Shown one piece after another: positions 1-10,038 of a stretch of 64,000 bases of DNA. Within the stretch, counting starts at the first letter, position 1, and each line of letters opens with the position of its first letter. The DNA is taken from the NCBI RefSeq assembly GCF_002220095.1, contig NZ_CP022370.1:124001-188000 (forward strand), given 5' to 3'. The translations under genes were made by a program, and so were the position numbers. Below the pieces are notes generated by a model. It was not told the DNA's origin. It saw only the letters and a program-made list of their open reading frames with translations, and made no database searches. The stretch is from Bosea sp. AS-1 (GTDB lineage: Bacteria; Pseudomonadota; Alphaproteobacteria; Rhizobiales; Beijerinckiaceae).

Positions 1-1
1 C

Positions 2-478
2 GCGAAGTTGCTGTTCCGGTTTGGCTCGCCTGAGGCGGCGCGCCTCTGTGTGACCGAGGCCGCGATCGACGCCATGAGCCTCGCCGCACGTGAGGGCACA
101 AGACCCGACAGTCTCTATCTCAGCACCGGCGGAGGATGGTCGCCGGCGACCGCCGCCGCGATCCGTATGCTGGCGGGGCGCACCGGGGCCTTGTTGATTG
201 CCGCGACCGACAACAACCACCAGGGCGAGACCTACGCCCAGCGGCTGATGGTGATAGCCCGCGAGATCGGCTGCGGATTTGAGCGCCTGCGACCGGTGCA
301 GGTCGACTGGAACGCCGGCTTGCAAGCGGCGACGGCGAGCGACCAGGAGGAGAAAGGAAGGAGAGAAGGGGACCGGGCTGCCGCATTCCCGCCGACCGCC
401 TCAAGGGTGACGCTTCGCCCGGCTGCGCCGGCCCTTGACCCGCCCGGACGGAGAGGCGGCTGCAGGGGAGGGTCATGA
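2..478 (+). CDS. Toprim-domain protein (DUF3991/Toprim type), 3' part
   Basis: The frame is open to the left edge of the window, so only the C-terminal part is present. What remains is a Toprim fold: a strand ending in a conserved Glu (VTEAAIDA, near the start) and a later strand with an acidic pair region (AATDNNHQGE). These are the Toprim Glu and the Asp-containing metal-binding motif. In plasmids of this type such proteins carry an N-terminal DUF3991 and resemble primase fragments, probably acting on element DNA. The last 50 or so residues are Gly/Arg/Pro-rich and of uncertain reality. It lies 73 bp upstream of the DUF1419 gene in the same direction. Confidence 0.7.
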   Translation, partial: AKLLFRFGSPEAARLCVTEAAIDAMSLAAREGTRPDSLYLSTGGGWSPATAAAIRMLAGRTGALLIAATDNNHQGETYAQRLMVIAREIGCGFERLRPVQVDWNAGLQAATASDQEEKGRREGDRAAAFPPTASRVTLRPAAPALDPPGRRGGCRGGS

Positions 479-551
479 AGGGCTGAAGAGAGGATGGTGA
501 TCCCGTGACGGGGAGCCGCGCTCCGGCCCGACGAGGCTGAAGGAGCCCGCC

Positions 552-1154
552 ATGAACCTCTCTCCCGCCCGCAAGGTATTCCAGGGCGTCGCCGATCGGC
601 GCCAGATGTTCCGGATGTTCGACCGCCACACGCAGCGCCCGAACCGTTTCGAGGGCAATGACAGCGCGCTCTATCGCGGTGAGTGGTTCGAGATCGGCCA
701 GGCCGAGCACGACTACATGCTCGCGGTACTGCCCCCGCTCTGGATGCGCGGGGGCATGTTCTCGATGCGCGAATTCCTGACCGGGTCGATCACCAGCATC
801 TTCTTCACGCTCTCGATCGACGGCCGGGTCCGCTACTTCCACGGCTACTGCGATCTCGCCGCGAAGGCCTCGCCGGCGTTGATGCGCGACGCGATCATCG
901 AGCGTGAATCCCGCCCGGTCCGGGCCATGACGCGGGAAGAGCGGCTGGAGCATATCTGGTCGAGCACCCATGACGCCTATCGCGGCTACGCCGATGGGCG
1001 CTTTCCGAGCGCCCAGCACGGACAGCGCATCGTCATGATGTGCGCCTCCTGGCAGGCCCGAGACTTCAAGCTGCTCGACGAGCTCTCCGATGCGGAAATA
1101 TCGGCCAAGCTGCCGGTCGATCTGCGCTACCTTCCCGAGCGACAAGCAGCATGA
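552..1154 (+). CDS. DUF1419 family protein
   Basis: A 200-residue soluble protein recognised by overall sequence as the DUF1419 family, common on alphaproteobacterial plasmids; function unknown. An AAGGAG Shine-Dalgarno sequence sits just upstream of the ATG. There is no signal peptide or membrane segment, and the middle is rich in aromatic residues (WFEIGQAEHDY, FFTLSIDGRVRYFHGY). It is followed 12 bp later by the DUF3085 gene and precedes the methylase-helicase gene, a gene order seen on related plasmids. The family assignment is from memory of the family, not from a search. Confidence 0.75.
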   Translation: MNLSPARKVFQGVADRRQMFRMFDRHTQRPNRFEGNDSALYRGEWFEIGQAEHDYMLAVLPPLWMRGGMFSMREFLTGSITSIFFTLSIDGRVRYFHGYCDLAAKASPALMRDAIIERESRPVRAMTREERLEHIWSSTHDAYRGYADGRFPSAQHGQRIVMMCASWQARDFKLLDELSDAEISAKLPVDLRYLPERQAA

Positions 1155-1166
1155 CGGGTGGCGGCG

Positions 1167-1565
1167 ATGTTCACCTTCACCGTCACGGAGATCCGCGCCA
1201 TCATCATGCGCGGACGGATCGACGCCTTCAATAATGGCGGCTTCCGCAATCCCTATTACGGCCTCCGCCCAGGCGAGGGCGAGAAGCCCGGTCTCTGGCT
1301 CGTCGGTGACGAGGGCGTGTACGCGCTCTCCAACGGCAAGCTCGCTGAAGGCCAGCGTGCGCTCGTCGTCTACGCGCAAGAGTGCGATCCCAAGACCAAT
1401 CCCGACTGCTGGCACTACAAGCGCCAGCATTTCGGCGGGGATGACGGCATCGAGTTCCTCGATGCCGAGATGCTCATGAAAATGATCACGGGCTCGCCCA
1501 CGGCGACCCATCTAACGATCACGATGACCGACGCCAGCCTCTCGGTCTCCCTGATCCGCCGCTGA
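1167..1565 (+). CDS. DUF3085 family protein
   Basis: About 132 residues, beginning MFTFTVTEIRAI. An in-frame GTG nine bases upstream could be an alternative start. The sequence has a short helix followed by a beta-rich part (GLWLVGDEGVYAL) and a cysteine-containing stretch (ECDPKTNPDCWHYKR). It matches the DUF3085 family of plasmid-borne proteins of unknown function. It sits between DUF1419 and the methylase-helicase in one co-directional run. Confidence 0.75.
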   Translation: MFTFTVTEIRAIIMRGRIDAFNNGGFRNPYYGLRPGEGEKPGLWLVGDEGVYALSNGKLAEGQRALVVYAQECDPKTNPDCWHYKRQHFGGDDGIEFLDAEMLMKMITGSPTATHLTITMTDASLSVSLIRR

Positions 1566-1672
1566 CCGCCGGCCGCTCAGGCCCACTCCTCGAACTCACT
1601 CGCGATCATCGCTCCGGCCGGGCAGCGCCCGGCTGGCCGATGACGCGCGCCTTCAACCCAGGAGAATCTCTC

Positions 1673-4600
1673 ATGGCGCAGGACGATCCTTTCACCATCG
1701 ACCTCTTCGGCAACACGGCTCTGTCGTCGGGGCTTGGTCTCGGCGTTACGGCGTTCGCCGGCGACTTCACGGTGGAGTCCAATGACGACGACGATCCCGA
1801 GCCGCCGAAACCCGCGCCGGCTGGGGCGAGGCAGGCGCTTGCTCCTTCGGTTTCGACCGAGGAGCGCTTGCGCGGCAGCAATTTCTATCTCGCCGGCGAC
1901 CGCGCCCTGGCTGAGGGCTGGAAGGCGCGTGCCCGCGACAACATCGCGGCGATCCGATTGGCTGTCGAGATCGCGGCGGAGGATCGGCATGCGACGGCAG
2001 AGGAACAGGCGAGCCTGATCCGCTTCACCGGCTTCGCCGCGTCCGATCTCGCCAACGGCGTCTTTCGCCGGCCCGGCGAGACCACCTTCCGCAAGAGTTG
2101 GGAGGAACTCGGCGCCGAGCTGCAAGATGCGGTTAGTGAGATCGACTACGCCTCGCTCGCCCGCTGTACGCAATACGCCCATTTCACCCCGAATTCATCA
2201 TCCGGGCGATCTGGGCGGGGCTGCAGCGTCTCGGCTGGCGCGGCGGTCGCGTGCTCGAGCCCGGCATCGGCACGGGACTTTTCCCGGCGCTGATGCCGGA
2301 AGCCTTGCGCGACCTGTCCCATATCACCGGCGTCGAGCTCGATCCGGTGACCGTGAGGATCGCGCGCCTGCTCCAGCCGCGGGCCCGGATCATTGATGGC
2401 GACTTCGCCCGCACTGAACTGCCGGCCGCCTTCGATCTCGCGATCGGCAATCCGCCCTTCTCCGATCGCACGGTGCGCTCGGACCGCGCTTATCGTTCGC
2501 TGGGTTTGCGGCTGCACGACTATTTTCTGGCGCGCTCGGTCGACCTGCTGAAGCCAGGCGCCCTCGCCGTCTTCGTCACGAGCTCTGGCACGATGGACAA
2601 AGCCGACGCGACGGCGCGGAAGCATATCGCGAAATCCGCGGACCTGATCGCCGCGATCCGCCTGCCGGAAGGCAGCTTTCGAGCTGACGCCGGCACGGAC
2701 GTCGTCGTCGACATCCTCTTCTTCCGCAAGCGCAAGCCCGCGGAAGCGGATGGCGATCTCGCCTGGCTCGATCTCGACGAGGTGCAGCCGGCGAGCGAGG
2801 ACGGGGGCGCCATTCGCGTCAATCGCTGGTTCGCCCAGCATCCGGAATTCGTGCTCGGCACGCATGCGCTGACTTCGGGGCCTTTTGGCGAGACCTATAC
2901 CTGCCTTCCGCGCCCCGGCGAGGATCTCGCCGCAGTGCTGGGTGCAGCCATCCTGTTCCTTCCGGAAGCCCTCTATGACGGCGAGCCGAGCGAGATCGAT
3001 TTCGATCTGGCGGATGCCGACGATCGCGATGATGCCAGCTCGGCCGCCGGACGACATATCCGCGAAGGCAGCTTCTTCGTCGACAACGCCCGCGGCCTCA
3101 TGCAGCTCATCGATGGCACGCCCGTCGCGGTGCAGATCCGCAAGGGCCGTAGTGCCGAGGGTATCCCCGAAAAGCACGTCAGGATCATTCGCAAGCTGAT
3201 CCCGATCCGGGATGCCGTCCGCGAGGTGCTCAAATGTCAGGAGCAAGATCGGCCCTGGAAGGACGCACAGGTGCGTCTGCGGATCGCCTGGTCGAGCTTC
3301 GTCCGCGACTTCGGTCCGATCAATCACACGACCGTGTCGGTCACGGAGGACGAGGTTAGCGGCGAGCTCCGCGAGATTCATCGCCGGCCAAACCTGCAAC
3401 CCTTTCTCGACGATCCCGACTGCTGGCTCGTTGCCTCGATCGAAACCTACGATCTCGATACCGACACGGCGAAGCCCGGGCCGATCTTCTCGGAGCGCGT
3501 GATCGCGCCGCCGGCGGCGCCCGTCATCACCTCGGCGGCCGACGCGCTCGCTGTCGTGCTCAACGAACGCGGCCGCGTCGATCTCGAGCATATCTCCGAG
3601 CTGCTGCATCAGGACGTCGCCGGCGTGATCGCGGAACTCGGCGATGCGATCTTCCAGAACCCCACCGATGGGGCCTGGCAGACGGCGGATGCCTATCTCT
3701 CTGGTCCGGTCCGCGACAAGCTGAAGGCGGCCGAAGCCGCCGCGGCGCTCGATCCGCCCTTCGAGCGCAATGTCCGCGCGCTGCTCGACGTCCAGCCGAG
3801 CGATCTCGGCCCCTCCGAAATCACCGCCCGGCTCGGCGCGCCCTGGATTCCGGCGGCCGACGTCGTCGCCTTCGTCAAGGAGACGATGGGCGCGGAGATC
3901 CGCATCCACCATATGCCCGAACTGGCGTCGTGGACCGTGGAGGCACGTCAGCTTGGCTGGATGGCGACGGGCACCTCGGAATGGGGCACGGATCGGCGCC
4001 ATGCCGGCGAATTGCTCGCGGATGCGCTGAACAGCCGCGTGCCGCAGATCTTCGACACGGTGAAGGACGGCCACAGCGAGCGCCGCGTGCTCAACGTCGT
4101 CGACACGGAAGCGGCGAAGGAGAGGCTCTCCAAGATCAAGACCGCGTTCCAGACCTGGGTCTGGTCCGATCCCGATCGCACCGATCGCCTGGCGCGGGTC
4201 TACAACGACCGCTTCAACAACATCGCGCCGCGAAAATTCGATGGCTCCCATCTGAAACTACCTGGCGCCTCTGGCGCCTTCGTTCTTTATGGGCACCAGA
4301 AGCGCGGTGTCTGGCGGATCATCGCGGCGGGCTCGACCTATCTCGCCCACGCCGTCGGCGCCGGCAAGACCATGACGATGGCCGCCGCCGTCATGGAGCA
4401 ACGCCGCCTCGGCCTGATCGCCAAGGCGATGCTCGTCGTTCCCGGTCACTGCCTGGCGCAGGCGGCGCGCGAGTTCCTGGCGCTCTATCCGTCCGCACGC
4501 ATTCTCGTCGCCGACGAGACGAACTTCACCAAGGACAAGCGCGCCCGGTTCCTATCGCGCGCCGCGACCGCGACCTGGGACGCGATCATCATCACGCATT

Positions 4601-6777
4601 CGGCGTTCCGCTTCATCGGTGTGCCCTGGGCCTTTGAGCAGCAGATGATCCAGGATGAGCTCGAACTGTTCGAGACACTGCTCACCAAGGTGGAAAGCGA
4701 TGACCGCGTCTCGCGCAAGCGGCTTGAGCGCCTCAAAGAAGGGCTGAAGGAGCGGCTGGAAGCGCTGGTGACGCGGAAGGACGATCTCCTGACCATTGCG
4801 GAGATTGGCGTCGATCAGATCATCGTCGACGAAGCCCAGGAGTTCAGGAAGCTCTCCTTCGCGACCAATATGTCGACGCTGAAGGGTGTCGATCCCAACG
4901 GCTCGCAGCGCGCCTGGGATCTCTATGTGAAGTCGCGCTTCATCGAGACGAAGAATCCGGGCCGTGCGCTGGTGCTCGCCTCGGGCACTCCGATCACGAA
5001 CACGCTCGGCGAGATGTTCTCGGTGCAGCGGCTGATGGACCATGCGGCGCTGCAGCAGCGTGGCCTGCATGAGTTCGATGCCTGGGCCTCGACCTTCGGC
5101 GACACCACGACCGAGCTCGAATTGCAGCCCTCCGGCAAATACAAGCCGGTCTCGCGCTTCGCCAGCTTCGTCAACGTGCCCGAGCTGATCGCGATGTTCC
5201 GCTCCTTCGCCGACGTCGTGATGCCAGAGGATCTTCGTCAGTACGTGAAGGTGCCGGCGATATCGACCGGTCGGCGCCAGATTGTCACCGCCAAGCCGAC
5301 CGGCGCATTCAAGCGCTATCAGCTCCAGCTCGACGCCCGCATCAAGGCGATCGAGGAACGCGACCGGCCGCCGGAGCCCGGCGACGACATTCTGCTCTCG
5401 GTCATCACCGATGGTCGCCATGCCGCGATCGATCTGCGCCTGGTCGATGCCGACAATGACAACGAGCCCGACAACAAGCTCAACCGGATGATCGATACCG
5501 TCTTCCGGATCTGGCGGCAGACGCGAGAGCAGACCTATGTGCAACCGGACGGCAAGCCCTATGAGCTACCGGGCGCCGCGCAGATGATCTTCTCGGATCT
5601 CGGCACGATCAGCGTCGAGAAGACCAGGGGCTTTTCCGCCTATCGCTGGGTCCGGGATGAGCTCGTTCGCCGCGGCGTGCCGACGGCCGAAATCGCCTTC
5701 ATGCAGGACTACCGGAAATCCGAGACGAAGCAGCGGCTCTTCGGCGACATCCGCTCCGGCCGCGTTCGCATTGTCATCGGTTCATCCGAGACGATGGGCA
5801 CCGGCGTCAACGCGCAGCTCAGGCTGAAGGCGCTGCACCATCTCGACGTGCCCTGGCTCCCCTCGCAAATCGAGCAGCGAGAAGGCCGGATCGTCCGCCA
5901 GGGCAATCAGCACGATGAAGTCGATATCTACGCCTATGCGACCGAGGGCTCGCTCGACGCGACGATGTGGCAGAACAACGAACGCAAGGCACGCTTCATC
6001 GCCGCCGCGCTCTCGGGCGACACCTCGATCCGCCGGCTCGAGGATCTCGGCGAGGGCCAGGCCAACCAGTTCGCCATGGCCAAGGCGATTGCCTCCGGTG
6101 ACCAGCGGCTGATGCAGAAGGCTGGACTTGAAGCCGACCTCGCCCGATTGGACCGCCTGCGGGCCGCCCATATCGACGACCAGCATGCGGTGCGCCGGCA
6201 AATCCGTGACGCCGAGCGCGACATCGACGTCTCGGTCCGTCGCATCGCCGAGATCGGCGAAGACATCGAGCGCATTGTCCCGACCACCGCCGAGGCCTTC
6301 GCGATGAGCGTCACCGACAAACAGTTCGCCGAACGCAAAGAGGCGGGCAGGGCGTTGATGAAGGAGATCCTGACGCTCGTGCAGCTTCAGCACGAGGGCG
6401 AGGCGATCATCGCGTCGATTGGCGGCTTCGATCTCGCCTTTTCCGGCGAGCGCCTCAGTCGCGACGGCTATCACTTCAGGACGATGTTGCTGCGGACGAA
6501 TTCCGAACAGGAGATCAACCTGCCCATGACGGTGACGCCGCTCGGCGCCATCGCACGCCTCGAACATGCGCTCGATGAGTTCGAGGCCGAGAGGGAGCGC
6601 TATTGCGAGCGCCTTGCCGACGCACGCAGGCGGCTTGTCTCGTATCAGGCGCGCGGCGAGGGCGAGTTCGCCTTCGCCGATGAGCTCGCCGACAAGCGGC
6701 GGCAGCTCGCGGAGATCGAGCGGGCGCTTGCCCTCGACATCGAGAGGGGCGGAGAGGGCAGTGCCATCGCCGCCTAG
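1673..6777 (+). pseudogene. Giant N6-adenine methylase / SNF2-type helicase, one frameshift
   Basis: Two frames join into a protein of about 1,700 residues. The N-terminal part starts at ATG 1673 after an AGGAG site and runs to the sequence FTP at 2191, where one base is missing. The next frame continues EFIIRAIWAGL and then a SAM-binding motif (LEPGIGTGLF) and the adenine-methylase motif NPPF (nt about 2449). Further on come a helicase Walker A (VGAGKT, about 4353), a Walker B-like DEAQ (about 4830), motif III (ASGTPITNT) and motifs V/VI (SETMGTGVNAQ, REGRIVRQG, about 5790-5910). The C-terminal part is coiled coil. Such methylase-helicase fusions are hallmark plasmid/ICE genes thought to help host entry. 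The frameshift may be an assembly error, because everything after it is well preserved. Confidence 0.85.
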
Positions 6778-7211
6778 GCGGCCGTCCCGCGCAGTTCTTC
6801 GACCAGCTCCGGGTGCTGGTCGAGGAGCCGAAGCAGCTGGCTGGTCGGACCGCTCGGCTCGACCAGGCCACGCTCATATTTGTCGAAGGCGTTCTCCCCG
6901 ACCTTCAGCAGGCCCCCGGCCTCGCGCTGCGACAGTCGCAGTTTCTCGCGGACCCGCTTGATAGTGGTCGGCGACGGGATGCCTTCGACCTCTTCCTTGA
7001 GATTGCGCAGGGCCATGTCGGTGACGGCCATGTCATCGCCGACATGGACGCCCTCGTCGCCGTTTTCCGGGTAATAGCCCGGCAGCTCGACGGTGATGCT
7101 CTTGCCCTTGTAGCTGACGATGAAGGGACGCACATCGCGGCGCAGCGTCTCCCCGGTTTCCGGAGAGACCATCGTCTCGGGCAGCTTCTGCTTCGATAGC
7201 GCCATGGTCAT
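6774..7211 (-). CDS. mqsA: MqsA-family antitoxin (HTH type, lacks zinc cysteines)
   Basis: A 145-residue antitoxin. The C-terminal half is an XRE-like HTH (LSQREAGGLLKVGENAFDKYERG) ending LLDQHPELVEEL, very like E. coli MqsA. The N-terminal half aligns with the MqsA zinc domain, but the two CxxC pairs are absent: the equivalent stretches read MVSPETGE and YYPENGDEG, and the protein has no Cys. Its ATG overlaps the toxin stop (ATGA at 7208-7211), with an AAGGAG site inside the toxin end. It should neutralise MqsR and repress the operon. Its 3' end overlaps the end of the convergent helicase gene by 4 bp. Confidence 0.85.
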   Translation of the reverse strand: MTMALSKQKLPETMVSPETGETLRRDVRPFIVSYKGKSITVELPGYYPENGDEGVHVGDDMAVTDMALRNLKEEVEGIPSPTTIKRVREKLRLSQREAGGLLKVGENAFDKYERGLVEPSGPTSQLLRLLDQHPELVEELRGTAA

Positions 7212-7513
7212 TTCTCCTTGAACGACATTACCGTGAACTCGGTGATGATGTCGGCCTGGAACTTGACGTAGAGCATCAGGCCCCGCGCCCGCACATGATA
7301 GACGTCCTGCCAGATGCGGTGATCGGCGAAGGTCGTCATGGACTTGTAGAACATCGGTCGTTCGATCCCGCTGATCGTCTCGACCACGCCGGCTCGGTCG
7401 AAGCCCAGCGCCGTCGCATCGCGCAAGGCCGACGATGTCATCGCGAGCTGGTCGACCGATCCGAAGGCAGCCTTGATCGCTTCGAGATCATAGGTCGGAC
7501 GGCGCTTCTCCAT
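7208..7513 (-). CDS. mqsR: MqsR-family mRNA interferase toxin
   Basis: A 101-residue toxin starting MEKRRPTYDL, the same opening type as E. coli MqsR (98 residues), and ending with the family signature FYKSMTTFADHRIWQDVY and SFKEK. MqsR is a RelE-fold, ribosome-independent RNase that cleaves mRNA at GC-containing triplets. An upstream in-frame ATG at 7531 would add six residues, but it lies inside the operator palindrome, so 7513 is preferred. The gene order is toxin first and antitoxin second, as in the canonical mqsRA operon. The pair probably stabilises the plasmid-like backbone. Confidence 0.9.
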   Translation of the reverse strand: MEKRRPTYDLEAIKAAFGSVDQLAMTSSALRDATALGFDRAGVVETISGIERPMFYKSMTTFADHRIWQDVYHVRARGLMLYVKFQADIITEFTVMSFKEK

Positions 7514-7522
7514 GCCTCTGTA

Positions 7523-7541
7523 TGCCACCATTAAGGTGGCA
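7523..7541. promoter_or_regulatory. Palindrome at mqsRA promoter, likely MqsA operator
   Basis: Seven-base inverted arms (TGCCACC and GGTGGCA) separated by ATTAA lie immediately upstream of the chosen mqsR start. On the coding strand the centre reads ACC-TTAAT-GGT, resembling the ACCT-N-AGGT palindrome bound by E. coli MqsA. Autorepression is inferred. Confidence 0.55.
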
Positions 7542-7807
7542 AATCAAGAAGCGAGAGGAGGAGGAGGAGGAAAGAAGAGTTACCTCGCGGATCGGCAGGC
7601 CCGGCAGCGCTGACGCTCAAGTGCCGCGGTCGCGATCCCAGCCCGTCATCCTCGCAGGGCTTTGAGCCCCGCTCGGTCATCCGGCCAGGGATGCTCCGCC
7701 GCAGTTGTGCCGATCCCGCCGCTCCGCAGGCCGGGGGGTGTCTTCGGGAAGAAGACGGAAAAGGACCGGCGAAGGGCCGCGTCCGCAACCTCTGACGGAG
7801 CACCGTG

Positions 7808-9475
7808 ATGCATCTCACCAAAGTCGATCCGCGCGCGCTGAAAGACAATCCCGACCGCACGCGCCAGACCAAGGCCACGTCCCAGGCCGACGCACTGCTG
7901 CTTGCGACCATCAAGGCGGTCGGCATCATCCAGCCGCCGGTCATTTTTCCGGAAACGGGTGGCGGTAATGGCTATATCATCGATGCCGGCCATCGCCGGG
8001 TTCAGCAAGCCATCATCGCCGGTATCGAGGAGATCGAGGTCCTCGTGGCCGAGCCCTCGAACGATAATGGCGTGATGCGGTCCCTGGTGGACAACATCGC
8101 CAGGGAACCGCTCAACGCCGTCGACCAATGGCGCGGGATCGAACGCCTCGTTGCCCTCGGCTGGACCGAGGAGGCGATCGCCGTCGCACTCGCGCTGCCG
8201 GTCCGGCAGGTCCGCAAGTTGCGCCTGCTCGCGAATATCCTGCCTGCCATGCTCGACTGCATCGCGAAGGGCAACATGCCGAACGAGCAACAGTTGCGTG
8301 TCATCGCGGCGGCGTCGCTCGATGAGCAGTCGGCGATCTGGAAGGCCAACAAGCCGAAGAAGGGCGATCCGGAGGTGTCCTGGTACAGGATCGCAAATGG
8401 GCTCACTAAGAAGCGCATGTATGCGCGCGACGCCAGCTTCGGCGACGATCTCGCTCAGGCCTATGGCATCGAATGGGTCGAGGACCTGTTCGCGCCGGCG
8501 GACCAGGACAGCCGCTACACGAACAATGTCGAGGCGTTTCTGGGGGCTCAGCAGGAATGGATGACGCTGCATCTGCCGAGGCGCGGCGTCATCGCGGAGA
8601 CCAACAGCTGGGGCGAGGCCACGCTGCCGCCGAAGGCCGAGCGCGTTCACGGCAAGCCCGGCAAGACCGATCGGGCCGCCATGTATCTCGATCGCGAGGG
8701 CAAGGTCCAGACGGTGCATTTCCGGATGCCCGAGCCGCAGAAGCCGAGCCGGAAGGTCGACGATGCCGGCGAAGACGACGTCGTCATGGCGAGGCCTCGG
8801 CCCGACGTCACACGGCGCGGAATCGCGATGATCGGCGATTTTCGGACGGATGCGCTCCACGATGCGCTGGAGCGCGGCACGATCGAGGACGACACGCTGA
8901 TGGCGTTGCTGGTGCTGGCGCTGGCTGGGCGCAACATCACGGTCGCATCGGGCGCCGGTGACGATGTCTACGGCTTCGCCCGCATGGAACGCCATGCCGT
9001 CAGGCTCGTCGCCGACGACGGCACGCTCGCGCAGGACATGGTCACGCTTCGCTCGGCGGCGCGCGCCGCCCTGATCGATGCGTTGTCCGCCCGCGTGAAC
9101 CGTAGCGACAGCGGTATCGTCGCGCGCATCGCCGGCGTCGCCATCGGCGCGGATGGCTTCCTGCCCAATATGGGCACGGAGGACTTCCTCGACTGCCTGT
9201 CGCGAGCGGCGCTGGAACGCTCCTGCAAGGAGACCCCTGTCCTGCCGCGTGCGCGCGTCAGGGAAACGCGTGCGGCGCTCGTCGAGCATTTCGCGACGGA
9301 GCGCTTCGTCCATCCGGCCGCGTTGTTCGCGCCGGATGCTGCCGAGATCGCGAAATGGCTCTCGTCCAACACCGTCGCCGCCAATGACGACGAGGACGTC
9401 GACGCCGCCGCTGCAACGGTCGCCGAGGACCCGGCCGATCAGGAGCCCGGCGAATTCCTCGACGCCGCCGAGTAG
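7808..9475 (+). CDS. ParB/RepB/Spo0J family protein
   Basis: A 555-residue protein with an N-terminal ParB-like nuclease/CTPase domain (residues about 3-110) including the GHRR-box-type motif DAGHRRVQQA, then an HTH segment (WTEEAIAVALALPVRQVRKLR) that would bind parS-like DNA. The long C-terminal half is plasmid-specific and of unknown role. GGAG at 7797-7800 fits the ATG at 7808; a GTG three bases upstream is possible. There is no parA beside it; the ParA of the window is near 32 kb with its own small partner. This ParB-like protein may therefore be a regulator or nuclease-like protein rather than the segregation factor. It is followed by a strong terminator. Confidence 0.85.
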   Translation: MHLTKVDPRALKDNPDRTRQTKATSQADALLLATIKAVGIIQPPVIFPETGGGNGYIIDAGHRRVQQAIIAGIEEIEVLVAEPSNDNGVMRSLVDNIAREPLNAVDQWRGIERLVALGWTEEAIAVALALPVRQVRKLRLLANILPAMLDCIAKGNMPNEQQLRVIAAASLDEQSAIWKANKPKKGDPEVSWYRIANGLTKKRMYARDASFGDDLAQAYGIEWVEDLFAPADQDSRYTNNVEAFLGAQQEWMTLHLPRRGVIAETNSWGEATLPPKAERVHGKPGKTDRAAMYLDREGKVQTVHFRMPEPQKPSRKVDDAGEDDVVMARPRPDVTRRGIAMIGDFRTDALHDALERGTIEDDTLMALLVLALAGRNITVASGAGDDVYGFARMERHAVRLVADDGTLAQDMVTLRSAARAALIDALSARVNRSDSGIVARIAGVAIGADGFLPNMGTEDFLDCLSRAALERSCKETPVLPRARVRETRAALVEHFATERFVHPAALFAPDAAEIAKWLSSNTVAANDDEDVDAAAATVAEDPADQEPGEFLDAAE

Positions 9476-9508
9476 CAGCGCCTCGCCACCCTCTTCCGAA
9501 CGACGTCC

Positions 9509-9543
9509 CGCCGCCGGCCATGCCGGCGGCGGGTTCGTTTTCA
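9509..9543 (+). terminator. Intrinsic terminator after the ParB-family gene
   Basis: A perfect 12-bp GC stem (arms 9509-9520 and 9524-9535) with a CAT loop is followed by TTCGTTTT, 33 bp after the stop codon. Confidence 0.8.
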
Positions 9544-9565
9544 CACCACGCTCACGAGGTCTTCC

Positions 9566-10038
9566 ATGTCAGCGCACACTATCTTCGATAACGCCCCCTC
9601 GGCTCGATCGTCGCCTGGTCGGACGGAACCCCACGGCCCCCGGACCACCATCGCAAGAAGCTCTCCGCCTGGCAGGGCAACAACAGCCAGGGACGCCTGA
9701 TCCAGAAGCAGGGCACGCGAAGCGTCGGCAACGTCACGCTCTCGGCGAGCTTCACCTTGCACAAGGAGGATCTCGGGGCCGGCGGCGTCATCGCCATCCG
9801 GGTCCATCGCTCCTTCTCGCTGGAATCGCAGCTGCAATTCACGATCCTCGAGCGTCCGGCGATCGGGTCAGTGCGTGTGTTCAGCCATGCCGGCACAGGG
9901 GCCGAACTCGTGCACCTCGCCGCGCGTCGCGCCGCGGCCGAGGAATGGCTCTCGCGCCACGGATATTCCCGCGCTGTTCTTGAAGAGGTTACGGCCGATG
10001 AGGAGGGCACTGATGTCGTCGAGGGGAGGGCAGCATGA
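9566..10038 (+). pseudogene. Conserved plasmid protein of unknown function, one frameshift
   Basis: Translation from ATG 9566 begins MSAHTIFDNAP. One base is missing in the C5 run at 9594-9598, after which the other frame continues LGSIVAWSDGTPRPPDHHRKK and runs to 10038. Joined, this gives about 157 residues. The N-terminal part contains a DGTPRPP motif and the rest is probably beta-rich. I do not recognise a defined domain. It lies 90 bp after the ParB gene and overlaps the next gene by an ATGA, so it belongs to the DUF7007 operon. Confidence 0.6.

Noticed and set aside
2146..4251. Long open frame (701 codons) on the minus strand inside the helicase gene
   Set aside because: It is antisense to a recognised methylase-helicase and its translation shows only Arg/Asp/Gly-rich low-complexity sequence, as expected for the shadow of a GC-rich gene.
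7808..9475. Considered as the segregation ParB of the ParA at 32 kb
   Set aside because: The ParA gene has its own small adjacent partner, and the ParB-family gene is 24 kb away with a long unrelated C-terminus.
7646..9544. Long minus-strand frame (632 codons) opposite the ParB-family gene
   Set aside because: It has no motifs and covers a clear ParB gene with its terminator; a codon-bias shadow.
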